DNA of 64,000 bases from Dyadobacter sp. (GTDB taxonomy: Bacteria; Bacteroidota; Bacteroidia; Cytophagales; Spirosomataceae), in assembly GCF_017744695.1 (NCBI RefSeq), contig NZ_JAGIAS010000001.1:1083013-1147012 (forward strand). The letters run 5' to 3'. The translations under genes and the position numbers were made by a program. Of this stretch, positions 37,205 through 45,274 are shown piece after piece. The stretch's first letter is position 1. Each line of letters begins with the position of its first letter. The notes beneath the pieces are model-generated. The model had not been told where the DNA came from. It was given only the letters and a program-made list of their open reading frames with translations, and did no database searches.

Positions 37205-38803
37205 ATGAAACATATCATTAAAAATGCGGGTCTTGCCATTGTCATGGCCGTGAGTGCATCCGCATGTACCGAAAGTTGGGTGGATACCAAACCCAACGGT
37301 TCCCCGACTACCGCATTCTTCTGGAAAAGCGACGAAGACCTGAACAAGGCCGTGGCCGCGATGTATGCGCCGATGGGCTACGAAAATACCTGGGGCCGAA
37401 ACCTGTTCTGGATGCAGAATGCCTCTGACGACATCGTGACCGGCCGCGTGCGTGCGGAAAGCGATAACATCAAAAACTTCAACATTACCGGTCGCGAAGG
37501 CTCCATTGCCAACTGCTGGAACGATGTGTACTGGATGCTGAACAAGGCCAATCAGGTGATCCAGGGCATTCCGACGGCCACCGGGGTTTCCGATGCCGTG
37601 AAAAACCGTGCATTAGGCGAGGCTTATTTCATCCGCGGGTTCGCGCATTTCTGGCTGGCTTATTCCTGGGGACACAAGAACCTCGGCGTGCCTTTCGACG
37701 GACCTGAAAATGCGGAATTCGGCAAGCGCATTCCTCCTCAGCTCCCTTCGGTAACCGACAACTATGCGCAGATCATCAGCGATTTACAAAAAGCGGCCGA
37801 CCTGCTCCCATTGTTCCAGACCTACGGTGCGGGCGATCAGGGACGTGCGCACAAAGCTGCCGCCTGGGGTTACATGGTAAAAACCTACGCTTACTGGGCA
37901 CAATACGATGCTTCCAAATGGACGCTGATCCCCGATCTGGCCGATAAGATCAAAAACGAAGGTGCCCGGGCGCTCATTACCGGCAAAGGGAGCGCGGCAG
38001 CCAACTACCAGGCTGTATTTACCATCGAGAACAACTGGACGAGCGAATACATCTGGTCGGTGAACTCGGGTGTTCAGGGTGGTTCTATCTTCCCGGGTGT
38101 AGCATTGGAGAACAAAGGTTGGGGTATTTTTAATGGCTGGGGTTATTTCCAGCCTACCGAAGAGCTTTACGAGGAATATGAGGCCAAAGACCCGCGCCGC
38201 GAAGTGACGATCCTGAAATTCGGAGATAAATTCACCTATTTCGGCAAAGAGCGCTCCTACTTCTCGACCAACAGCCTTTCGGGTTTCCAGATCCGCAAAT
38301 ACATGGAGCCTTACAGCTACGGCAGCAACGAAAACGCGGGCAGCAACACAATGATTAACCAGAACGGCGATGGCCCATCGACGCGTCTTAACCTACCCCT
38401 GATGCGCTATGCGGAGATTTTGCTCTTTAAAGCAGAAGCGTTGATCAAGCAAGGTAAAAATGCGGAGGCAGCGGCACCGTTGAACGAGATCCGCGCCCGC
38501 GTAGGCCTCGCGCCGATTGCCACCCCGACTTTGGCAGACCTCAAACACGAGCGCCGCGTAGAGCTCGCCTGCGAGTGGACCGACCGCCTCGCCGACCTGA
38601 AACGCTGGGGCGATTATGACAAAATCAATATGCCGCTCCACGGCCGCATCCACGACAACAAAACCGATCCTGCATCCCCTTACAAAATCCAGGTGATCTG
38701 GCCGGCTCGCAGCTTCGACCCGGGCAAGCACATGGCATGGCCGATGAATCCGGATGAAATTTCGCGCAGCAACGGCGCCTACAAACAAACGCCGGGCTGG
38801 TAA
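37205..38803 (+). CDS. SusD/RagB-type surface lipoprotein (second unit)
   Basis: A 532-residue SusD-fold lipoprotein with lipobox SASAC (Cys21). Family marks are TTAFFWKSDEDLNKAVAAMY, ALGEAYFIRGFAHFWLAYSWGH, LPLMRYAEILLFKAEALIKQ and KHERRVELACEWTDRLADLKRWG. It completes the second SusC/D pair. A short terminator-like hairpin follows at 38871, before the hydrolase gene. Confidence 0.95.
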   Translation: MKHIIKNAGLAIVMAVSASACTESWVDTKPNGSPTTAFFWKSDEDLNKAVAAMYAPMGYENTWGRNLFWMQNASDDIVTGRVRAESDNIKNFNITGREGSIANCWNDVYWMLNKANQVIQGIPTATGVSDAVKNRALGEAYFIRGFAHFWLAYSWGHKNLGVPFDGPENAEFGKRIPPQLPSVTDNYAQIISDLQKAADLLPLFQTYGAGDQGRAHKAAAWGYMVKTYAYWAQYDASKWTLIPDLADKIKNEGARALITGKGSAAANYQAVFTIENNWTSEYIWSVNSGVQGGSIFPGVALENKGWGIFNGWGYFQPTEELYEEYEAKDPRREVTILKFGDKFTYFGKERSYFSTNSLSGFQIRKYMEPYSYGSNENAGSNTMINQNGDGPSTRLNLPLMRYAEILLFKAEALIKQGKNAEAAAPLNEIRARVGLAPIATPTLADLKHERRVELACEWTDRLADLKRWGDYDKINMPLHGRIHDNKTDPASPYKIQVIWPARSFDPGKHMAWPMNPDEISRSNGAYKQTPGW

Positions 38804-38870
38804 CCGTGGTGCAAAACCGAATTTTCATCATGAGTTAACATTAATCGCCTATTTTTGGCTTGACAACAGG

Positions 38871-38894
38871 AGACCCTTCGGGGTCTTTTGTTTT
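38871..38894 (+). terminator. intrinsic terminator with TTCG tetraloop
   Basis: AGACCC, loop TTCG, GGGTCT, then a T-rich tail. The 6-bp stem is short, but the stable tetraloop and the T-run make it a fair terminator after susD. Read-through could still reach the hydrolase gene 28 bp later. Confidence 0.75.
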
Positions 38895-38921
38895 ATAGTT
38901 AATCAATCATCTCTATACCCA

Positions 38922-39764
38922 ATGAAAAAAATTGCCCTTTACCTACTGGCATTCGTCTCGCTCGCCAGCGCGTCGTATGCGCAGAAAACCGCAACTATGA
39001 ATGTAGGTTCGTACAACCTCCGCTACAACACCCCCAACGACGGTGTCAATGCCTGGCCCAACCGCAAGGAAAATGTGAAAGGCCTTATCCGTTTCCATGA
39101 ATTCGACATTTTCGGCGTGCAGGAAGCATTGGTAGGCCAGTTGAAAGACGTGGCCGAATTGCCGGAATTTGCCTACTATGGCAAAGGCCGCGACGACGGC
39201 AAGGAGGGTGGCGAGCACTCGGCCATTTTCTACAAAAAAGACCGCTTCAAACTGCTCAAATCAGGTGATTTCTGGCTGAGCGAAACACCCGACAAACCGG
39301 GCCTTGGCTGGGATGCCAAATGCTGTAACCGTATTTGCTCATGGGCACAATTTGAAGATGTGAATACCAAAAAGAAATTCTACTTCTTCAATGTTCATTT
39401 CGATCACCAGGGCGTTGAAGCGCGCCGGCAATCGGGCCATTTGATGGTGAAAAAGATCAAGGAAATCGCAGGAAACAACACCGCAATCCTCACCGGCGAT
39501 TTCAATTCGTCACCGGACACCGAGCAGATCAAAACCATCGCAGGCGTGCTCAATGACACCCATGATGTGACCAAACAAGCTCCTTACGGTCCGGAAGGCA
39601 CATTCAACAGCTTCAAATTCGACGCTGAAATGAAGACGCGCATCGATTACATTTTCGTGAGCAAGAATGTGGATGTATTGAAATACGGCGTGCTGACAGA
39701 CTCCAAAGAACAGCGATACCCGTCGGATCACCAGCCGGTGTTGGTAAAGGTGGAGATTAAATAA
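38922..39764 (+). CDS. secreted endonuclease/exonuclease/phosphatase-fold hydrolase
   Basis: This 280-residue protein has a signal peptide (MKKIALYLLAFVSLASASYA) and the EEP fold. Active-site motifs in order are GSYNLRY, FGVQEAL (metal-binding Glu), ILTGDFNSSP (Asp/Asn), RIDYIFVS and the catalytic SDHQPV near the end. EEP enzymes cleave phosphodiesters or phosphomonoesters such as nucleic acids, sphingomyelin and inositol phosphates. It follows the second SusC/D pair, matching the phosphoesterase after the first pair, so it probably supplies or trims a phosphoester ligand. The ATG at 38922 is chosen for the signal peptide. Confidence 0.92.
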   Translation: MKKIALYLLAFVSLASASYAQKTATMNVGSYNLRYNTPNDGVNAWPNRKENVKGLIRFHEFDIFGVQEALVGQLKDVAELPEFAYYGKGRDDGKEGGEHSAIFYKKDRFKLLKSGDFWLSETPDKPGLGWDAKCCNRICSWAQFEDVNTKKKFYFFNVHFDHQGVEARRQSGHLMVKKIKEIAGNNTAILTGDFNSSPDTEQIKTIAGVLNDTHDVTKQAPYGPEGTFNSFKFDAEMKTRIDYIFVSKNVDVLKYGVLTDSKEQRYPSDHQPVLVKVEIK

Positions 39765-39842
39765 ATACACTTCGGCTTTCAGCTTCGGCAGCCGGCTTTT
39801 GGTGATTGGAAGAATACTCCGGTCAACGATGGCTGGCTGCCG

Positions 39843-39998
39843 TTATTCTTTGTCAAATTTTGGAAGGCCAGCGATCCTCAAAATCCTGTTAGCCTCGTCC
39901 ACTTTCTTCTTGAACAGATTCATTTCTGAATATTTATCCAGGGATTTGTCGACCTTCACAATTCTGGGTCTGAAACCTCTATCAGCTTCTTTTTTCAT
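39843..39998 (-). CDS. small basic protein downstream of DUF6934 gene
   Basis: A 51-residue Lys/Arg-rich frame starting MKKEADRGFRPRIVKVD. Its start overlaps the end of the DUF6934 gene by 17 bp in another frame. The overlap and shared strand suggest a two-gene unit, and such a small partner of a DUF protein could be an antitoxin-like or accessory factor. Family not recognised; a longer start 51 bp upstream is possible. Confidence 0.5.
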   Translation of the reverse strand: MKKEADRGFRPRIVKVDKSLDKYSEMNLFKKKVDEANRILRIAGLPKFDKE

Positions 39999-40449
39999 TT
40001 TTCTTCCGGTTTTTCCTAATAACAAGAAACGCTTCATAATCAATTCCAATTGTAAACGCTTCCCAAACGTAATTCTTTAAGCCATAAATCTCAAAATCAG
40101 TGCTTATCAGGTCCAGATTGTTGGTAATTGCTATTCTGTAAAGCCTCGTTCGGGACTCAGTACTTCCTTTTACAAATACGCTTGCATCAGGAAAACTATC
40201 CGTGAAGAGATAAAGTGTAGCCGCCACCGTTGCCATAACTTTCAAACTATCACCATTGTTCGTCACCGCTTGGTCGTCAAAGTCGCCCGTCAAACCAATT
40301 TTATCACCGAACCCAAGATTAAACATACGTGACAACTCAATTCTGGAATATACTACAAGCTTTTCGATATCACCTTTTATACCCTGGCTTACGAACTCGA
40401 AAGTCAGCGCATTATCGCCACGTGTTATTTCATATTGATCATAGTGCAT
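39982..40449 (-). CDS. DUF6934 family protein
   Basis: This 155-residue protein is of unknown function. The recognisable pattern is YEITRGDNALTFEFVSQGIKG near the start, FNLGFGDK, DDQAVTNNGDSLKVMATVA in the middle and GSTESRTRLYRIAI towards the end; this is the pattern I associate with DUF6934. There is no signal peptide or membrane segment. An earlier TTG would add three residues. It forms a probable operon with the small basic protein gene that overlaps its 3' end. Confidence 0.75.
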   Translation of the reverse strand: MHYDQYEITRGDNALTFEFVSQGIKGDIEKLVVYSRIELSRMFNLGFGDKIGLTGDFDDQAVTNNGDSLKVMATVAATLYLFTDSFPDASVFVKGSTESRTRLYRIAITNNLDLISTDFEIYGLKNYVWEAFTIGIDYEAFLVIRKNRKKNEKRS

Positions 40450-40503
40450 GTAGTGCAAATATAAATACTAAATTGTAGGGCATCTTTCCCAAGTACCTAT
40501 CCA

Positions 40504-41202
40504 GTGATAAGTCTTACAAACCGCCTGATCATTTGCGCATTAGCCAGCCTCGCGTTCGTGTCGACGCAAAACGTCAAAATCAAAATCGTCGCTCCAAAAG
40601 CGTGGAATGACAGGAAGGCGCTTTTGCTGACGCGCGAAAAAGGCTTTGCCGCCGTGGTACATTCGATCAGGCTTGGATTTGATACGACGCACCTGACCAT
40701 GGATCCGGACTTATTGCCGGACTTGTATCAGTTCCAGGTCTCACAGAAAAAAGGTGCATTGACCTTCTTCTTCGACCCTGGAACGGAAATACGACTCGAT
40801 ACCGCCGATTTGGCCAAATCGGCAGTTAGTCATTCCAAAAGCAACGAAGAATGGCAGGCGTACCAAAGGCTCGTTCAAAACCCTTCCGACCAGCGCCTGA
40901 ATGCATACATTTTAGCCGAAGCCCGCGCGAAAAAACACAATCTGCCCGATAGTGCACGGTACTGGGTTGGCGAGCAGGCACGGGAGCGTGAGAAGTTGTG
41001 GGATGCCACAGACAGTTTTATTGCGGGGAATCCAAAATCGTATGTTAGTCTTTATTTATTGAAAATCAACTGGTTTGCATTGAAAGACAGAGAACTGTTC
41101 GAACGGCTGGACCGCGCTTTGGCACACCACCGGAATTACCGTTTTTTGAACGAAAAGAATAAAGGGCTTGCCAAAAGCGCACCGGTAGTCCCCCGAAAAT
41201 GA
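40504..41202 (+). CDS. DUF4369-like exported protein lacking the thioredoxin domain
   Basis: A 232-residue protein with a short signal sequence and a GTG start. Residues 25-110 resemble the DUF4369 N-terminal domain of TlpA-like thiol-disulfide proteins (a VKIKIVAPKAW strand, then DTTHLTMDPDLLPDLYQF, FFFDPGTEIRLDT). A helical middle follows. The sequence ends GLAKSAPVVPRK, just where family members begin the thioredoxin domain with an APxF motif. No CxxC motif is present, so it looks like a shortened relative without redox activity. Confidence 0.55.
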   Translation: MISLTNRLIICALASLAFVSTQNVKIKIVAPKAWNDRKALLLTREKGFAAVVHSIRLGFDTTHLTMDPDLLPDLYQFQVSQKKGALTFFFDPGTEIRLDTADLAKSAVSHSKSNEEWQAYQRLVQNPSDQRLNAYILAEARAKKHNLPDSARYWVGEQAREREKLWDATDSFIAGNPKSYVSLYLLKINWFALKDRELFERLDRALAHHRNYRFLNEKNKGLAKSAPVVPRK

Positions 41203-41277
41203 GTATTCTCTTTACATCAAAGGGATAGCTTCTATTCAAGTTTTGTTAGTTTGGTCTCAAATTTAAATCCCGAACAA

Positions 41278-41397
41278 ATGCAGATCTCGGCAAGCATTCA
41301 AAACGGACTGATCCTCCACACCGACCAGGTGGCCGAAATACACAATACGCTCCGTAAAGGTGTTGAAGTAAATCTGATGCACTCCCGGAACCCATAA
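41278..41397 (+). CDS. possible 39-residue protein
   Basis: ATG at 41278 to TAA at 41397 encodes a short polar peptide starting MQISASIQNGLILHTDQVAE. It lies 28 bp before the W/Y/H-rich protein gene on the same strand. Only composition and position support it. Confidence 0.25.
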   Translation: MQISASIQNGLILHTDQVAEIHNTLRKGVEVNLMHSRNP

Positions 41398-41425
41398 AAC
41401 AAGGCGGACAAAAACCAACATCACT

Positions 41426-42814
41426 ATGAAAAATCTCGTTCTGATCGTCCTAAGCGCATGGATGCTTTGGACAGGTAACCAGGCCTTCGCCCAGGCCGAA
41501 GAAGAAAAGCTCGATCTTCCGGGTGATAATCTCAATCTCTATGCGGTTTTAAAACTTTTTCAGGAATCGGAAACGCTGGAAGGTTTTGAGCGAAAGCTCA
41601 ATGAGGAAGATTCGGAGATCAACAACCTTGACCTGAACGGTGACGATCAGATCGATTATATCCGTGTGGAAGATCAGGTTGAAGGCAATCTTCATACGAT
41701 CAGTCTGAAAGTTGCCGTCAGTGAAACGGAGGACCAGGATGTGGCGGCGTTTTATGTCGAGAAGAAAGACAACGGCGAAGTATGGATACAGCTTGTCGGC
41801 GATGAGGATTTGTATGGTAAGGATTACATTATTGAACCCAATTCCCAATCAGGGACAGTCAGTGAAACGCCTAACCCCGGCTACACCGGAAACCGGGAGG
41901 TTCAGCAGGCAGTAGCACAGCCAAATGTCACTTATGTATCGACATGGCCGGTCATTCAATTCATTTTTGTACCCAGGTATGTAATCTGGCGATCACCATG
42001 GCGATGGCATTATTATCCCTCCTACTGGCGTCCGTGGCGACCTCGTTACTGGCACTATTACTATGGCTATCATTACCATTGGCATTATTATTACAACGGG
42101 CATTTCCGACGCTGGCCCAGCTACCGGAACCCTGCCTGGCATACGCATTATTACGGGGGCAACTTCCGTTCGCGTTCGGTGATCGTGCATACGCGTTACA
42201 CACGAGGTGATTACCGTGCTACCTACTCACGGCCGTCGTCGGCCCGGCAGGGTTCAGCGTTGTTTGTAAAAAGATATCCCAAAGCACCTACAACACGGGA
42301 AAGGATTCCCAACTTCGATAAAACCGGTCGCCCGGTGATTACCCGACCATCGACAGGTCGCCCAGGCACTACCAGGCCAGGAAACGGCGGTACTACACGT
42401 CCTTCTGTTGAAAGGCCGGGAAGTGGCAATAGCGGCCGCCCAGGTACAGGCAGACCAGGTACAGGCCGCCCCGAAGTTACACGCCCTGGTACATCGCGGC
42501 CGAATCCGGGCGTAACAAGGCCGGACATCGAGCGGCCGACGCGTCCAGGTACCCCTGATGTCTCCAGGCCTACCCCAACGCCACGCCCCGAGGTAACACG
42601 CCCAACGCCGTCGCCGCGCCCGGAAGTGACCCGCCCTGCTCCGTCACCACGGCCGGAGGTCACCCGACCCAACATTGAACGTCCGACACGGCAAACACCC
42701 GCTACACGGCCCACACCAACACCAAGCCGGCAGGAAACACCACGGCCATCGGCTACGCCATCGAGCCGTCCGCAAAGTTCGCCACGTTCCTCAAGAGAGG
42801 CCGAGCGGCCATGA
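41426..42814 (+). CDS. exported protein with aromatic/His-rich centre and Pro-Arg-Thr repeat tail
   Basis: This 462-residue protein has a signal peptide (ending NQAFAQ), an acidic domain of about 130 residues with a DLNGDDQIDYI loop, and a segment (about 185-250) packed with Trp, Tyr, His and Arg (WRWHYYPSYWRPWRPRYW and similar). From about 295 to the end it is a low-complexity tail of RPEVTRP, RPGTGRP and RPTPTPRP repeats. The tail is very basic and proline-rich, as in cell-wall- or surface-associated disordered regions. Family not recognised for the tail; the N-terminal part is seen in other Bacteroidota proteins. Function unknown. Confidence 0.75.
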   Translation: MKNLVLIVLSAWMLWTGNQAFAQAEEEKLDLPGDNLNLYAVLKLFQESETLEGFERKLNEEDSEINNLDLNGDDQIDYIRVEDQVEGNLHTISLKVAVSETEDQDVAAFYVEKKDNGEVWIQLVGDEDLYGKDYIIEPNSQSGTVSETPNPGYTGNREVQQAVAQPNVTYVSTWPVIQFIFVPRYVIWRSPWRWHYYPSYWRPWRPRYWHYYYGYHYHWHYYYNGHFRRWPSYRNPAWHTHYYGGNFRSRSVIVHTRYTRGDYRATYSRPSSARQGSALFVKRYPKAPTTRERIPNFDKTGRPVITRPSTGRPGTTRPGNGGTTRPSVERPGSGNSGRPGTGRPGTGRPEVTRPGTSRPNPGVTRPDIERPTRPGTPDVSRPTPTPRPEVTRPTPSPRPEVTRPAPSPRPEVTRPNIERPTRQTPATRPTPTPSRQETPRPSATPSSRPQSSPRSSREAERP

Positions 42815-42832
42815 GCGCTCAACCATAGTGAT

Positions 42833-43519
42833 TTAAAGATCTGCCAGATACTTCTGTCCGCCCAGGTACCGCATCTGGCGGACAATCTGGTTGGTACGCT
42901 TGTTCACATACGCAGACGGATTTTGGATTGAAAAACGGATCGGATTGGGTAACACCGCCGCGATGCGCGCTGCTTCGTAACGTGTGAGCCGTTTGGCTGA
43001 CTTGTTATAGTAGCGTAGCGAAGCTGCTTCGACACCGAAAGTCATTTTCCCCATTTCAGCCACATTCAAATATACTTCCAGAATACGTTCCTTACTCCAC
43101 AGCACTTCAATCAGCACAGTGAAATAGGCCTCAAGGCCCTTCCGTACAAAACTCCGGCCGTGCCAGAGGAATACGTTCTTTGCTACTTGCTGGGAAATGG
43201 TGCTGGCACCGCGGGCACGTTTGCGGTCCTCGGTCATGGCATTATATATCTGATCGAAATCGAAGCCCCAGTGGTTAGGGAAATTCTGGTCTTCGGAAGC
43301 CACTACGGCCAGGGCTACTTCTTTGGAAATGTTTTCATACGGCTCCCAGTCGTGATAAATCTCCGTATCCTCGTCGGCTCTGAAAGCATCTATCTTCCGG
43401 GAGATCATGTAAGGCGTTACCCAAATGGGCAAAAACCTCAGAATAATCACCCAAACCACTGAAAGCACGAGAAAAGCAAGGAAGATTTTGAGCGCAATAA
43501 ATTGCAGACGGCGGAGCAT
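42833..43519 (-). CDS. mtgA: monofunctional biosynthetic peptidoglycan transglycosylase
   Basis: A 228-residue GT51 enzyme that polymerises lipid II into glycan strands. One N-terminal membrane anchor (about 8-30) is followed by the conserved motifs: ASEDQNFPNHWGFD (catalytic Glu), RGASTISQQVAKN, KERILEVYLNVAEMG and ARIAAVLPNP. There is no transpeptidase domain and the length is typical for MtgA. It is convergent with the Pro-rich protein gene, with an 18-bp gap. Confidence 0.95.
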   Translation of the reverse strand: MLRRLQFIALKIFLAFLVLSVVWVIILRFLPIWVTPYMISRKIDAFRADEDTEIYHDWEPYENISKEVALAVVASEDQNFPNHWGFDFDQIYNAMTEDRKRARGASTISQQVAKNVFLWHGRSFVRKGLEAYFTVLIEVLWSKERILEVYLNVAEMGKMTFGVEAASLRYYNKSAKRLTRYEAARIAAVLPNPIRFSIQNPSAYVNKRTNQIVRQMRYLGGQKYLADL

Positions 43520-43644
43520 AAAACTTTTTTACTTCTACAAACAGAAACCAAGTAACAAAAACAGCGTACAAAGAACAGAAACTAATCAGGTTTAGGCAAA
43601 GAAATATGCGCCTTAATCGCCAAATTTTTAAATACGCTGTGTGT

Positions 43645-44925
43645 ATGAATGAAGATTTACTGAGTTTTATCTGGCGCTTCCAGTATTTCGAAAAGAAAGG
43701 GCTGGCAACCGACGAGCATTTGCCGCTCTCCATTATCCGACCCGGTCAAAGAAATACCGACGCAGGGCCTGATTTTTCTGAGGCCCGTGTCGTCATCAAC
43801 GGCGTACTCTGGGTTGGGAGTATCGAAATACACGTCAAAGCATCGGACTGGCGTCTCCACGAACACGAACAGAACGGTGCTTACGACTGCGTGATCCTTC
43901 ATGTAGTCTGGGAAAATGATCATCCGGCCATGCGGCGCGACGGGACAGCCGTGCCGACATTATCGCTAAACGGCCTGGTGAAAGCTTCCGTTATCGAAAG
44001 GTACCGCTGCCTGCTGGATGAAAAAGACACTGTTCCCTGCAATCGCCAGTTTGGAGATGTGGAACAAATCCGCAAGTATGCCATGCTGGACAGGGTATTG
44101 CTCGAAAGGCTGGAACGTAAAGCCCTGGAAATTCAGCGCCTGCTGGAAGCAAATCAGCAGGACTGGGAACAAACAGCCTATCAGTGGCTCGGCAGGCATT
44201 TCGGATTCAAATTGAATGATGCGCCGTTTCAGCGACTTACCGAAGTTGTTCCCTGGAAAATCATTCGCAAGCATACCGACCGCCTCATTCAGGTTGAAGC
44301 GCTGCTGTTTGGGTGCTCCGGGCTAATTTCTGAAAATTCGGAGGAAATATACGTGCGCCAGCTGCAACAGGAATTCCGCTTTCTCAGCGCCAAATACAAG
44401 TTACAGGATGAAACAATGCACGCACACGAGTGGAAATACGCACGGTTACGTCCCGCCGGATTCCCAACCGTCCGGCTGGCGCAGTTCGCAAAGTTACTGT
44501 GCAATACCGGTGGCCTTCTGAACCGGTTTATTGTTTCGGAGCATTTCGATGAAATACGGGAGCTATTCCGGGTCGAGCAATCCGCCTACTGGCAGGAGCA
44601 TTACATGTTGGAAAAAAAAGCGAGGGCTCAGGTTCCTGTGCTGGGTACCGACGCCGCCCATTTGCTGATCGTCAATGCTGCGGTGCCGCTCCTGGTTGCC
44701 TATTCGAAGCATAGGCAGCAACCGGAACTACTCGACAAGGCTATTTACTGGCTTTCGCAAATGCCCGCGGAAGACAACCGGATCACCCGCGAGTGGGCGT
44801 CGCTGGGTATGCGCGTAAAAACCGCGGCGGATTCGCAGGCATTGATCGAATGGTTTAACAACTATTGCACGCCAAAGCAATGCCTGGAATGCATGGTTGG
44901 TGCAGCACTCGTAAGGGACGCCTAG
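43645..44925 (+). CDS. DUF2851 family protein
   Basis: This 426-residue cytoplasmic protein is of unknown function and typical of Bacteroidota. The N-terminal segment (MNEDLLSFIWRFQYFEKKGL, then IRPGQRNTDAGPDFSEA, GSIEIHVKASDWRLHEH) is diagnostic. The middle has FGFKLNDAPFQRL and a C-terminal WFNNYCTPKQCLEC cysteine pair near the end that could bind metal. An upstream start would add 13 residues with no matching family sequence. The stop codon lies in the first unit of a 14-bp tandem repeat. Confidence 0.9.
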   Translation: MNEDLLSFIWRFQYFEKKGLATDEHLPLSIIRPGQRNTDAGPDFSEARVVINGVLWVGSIEIHVKASDWRLHEHEQNGAYDCVILHVVWENDHPAMRRDGTAVPTLSLNGLVKASVIERYRCLLDEKDTVPCNRQFGDVEQIRKYAMLDRVLLERLERKALEIQRLLEANQQDWEQTAYQWLGRHFGFKLNDAPFQRLTEVVPWKIIRKHTDRLIQVEALLFGCSGLISENSEEIYVRQLQQEFRFLSAKYKLQDETMHAHEWKYARLRPAGFPTVRLAQFAKLLCNTGGLLNRFIVSEHFDEIRELFRVEQSAYWQEHYMLEKKARAQVPVLGTDAAHLLIVNAAVPLLVAYSKHRQQPELLDKAIYWLSQMPAEDNRITREWASLGMRVKTAADSQALIEWFNNYCTPKQCLECMVGAALVRDA

Positions 44926-44989
44926 CCGGGGGCGCCTAGCCAGGGGCGCTTAGCCGGGGGCGCCTAGCCAGGGGCGCTTAGCCCGGGGG
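44915..44989. repeat. 14-bp GC-rich tandem repeat, five copies
   Basis: The unit is close to GGGGCGCCTAGCCA with C/T and A/G variants. The TAG triplet recurs at 44923, 44937, 44951, 44965 and 44979, exactly 14 bp apart. The array fills the convergent gap between the DUF2851 gene and the small membrane protein gene. Because 14 is not a multiple of 3, the TAGs place stops in all three forward frames. Confidence 0.9.
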
Positions 44990-44992
44990 TGC

Positions 44993-45190
44993 TCAACCTT
45001 TCACCAGGTTTACACCGGTTAAGAGAAATACCGTTCCCACCAAAAACGGCACAATCGACTCCCATTTGGAGACTGTGAGGCCAAGTACGGGTTTGTCTGA
45101 CAAAAACGCTACGCATGCAAACAGCAATACCGCGATGCCTAAAATGGTGAGCAAAGAGCCGAAAAAACGTTTAAACTGAGCGTTTTCCAT
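44993..45190 (-). CDS. small two-helix membrane protein
   Basis: A 65-residue protein with two transmembrane helices (about 12-30, LTILGIAVLLFACVAFL, and 44-62, IVPFLVGTVFLLTGVNLV) joined by a short polar loop. Small proteins with this GxxLLTGVNLVKG-like end are common in Bacteroidota and are usually annotated as hypothetical. It lies downstream of the tRNA nucleotidyltransferase gene on the same strand, with an 84-bp gap. Confidence 0.75.
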   Translation of the reverse strand: MENAQFKRFFGSLLTILGIAVLLFACVAFLSDKPVLGLTVSKWESIVPFLVGTVFLLTGVNLVKG

Positions 45191-45274
45191 GAAATGTGTC
45201 TATGAGGAGATTAAAAGTTCGCAAAAATATCAAATATGCATTGGCATTGGTGCGGTTGGTATAAAAAATGTGCC

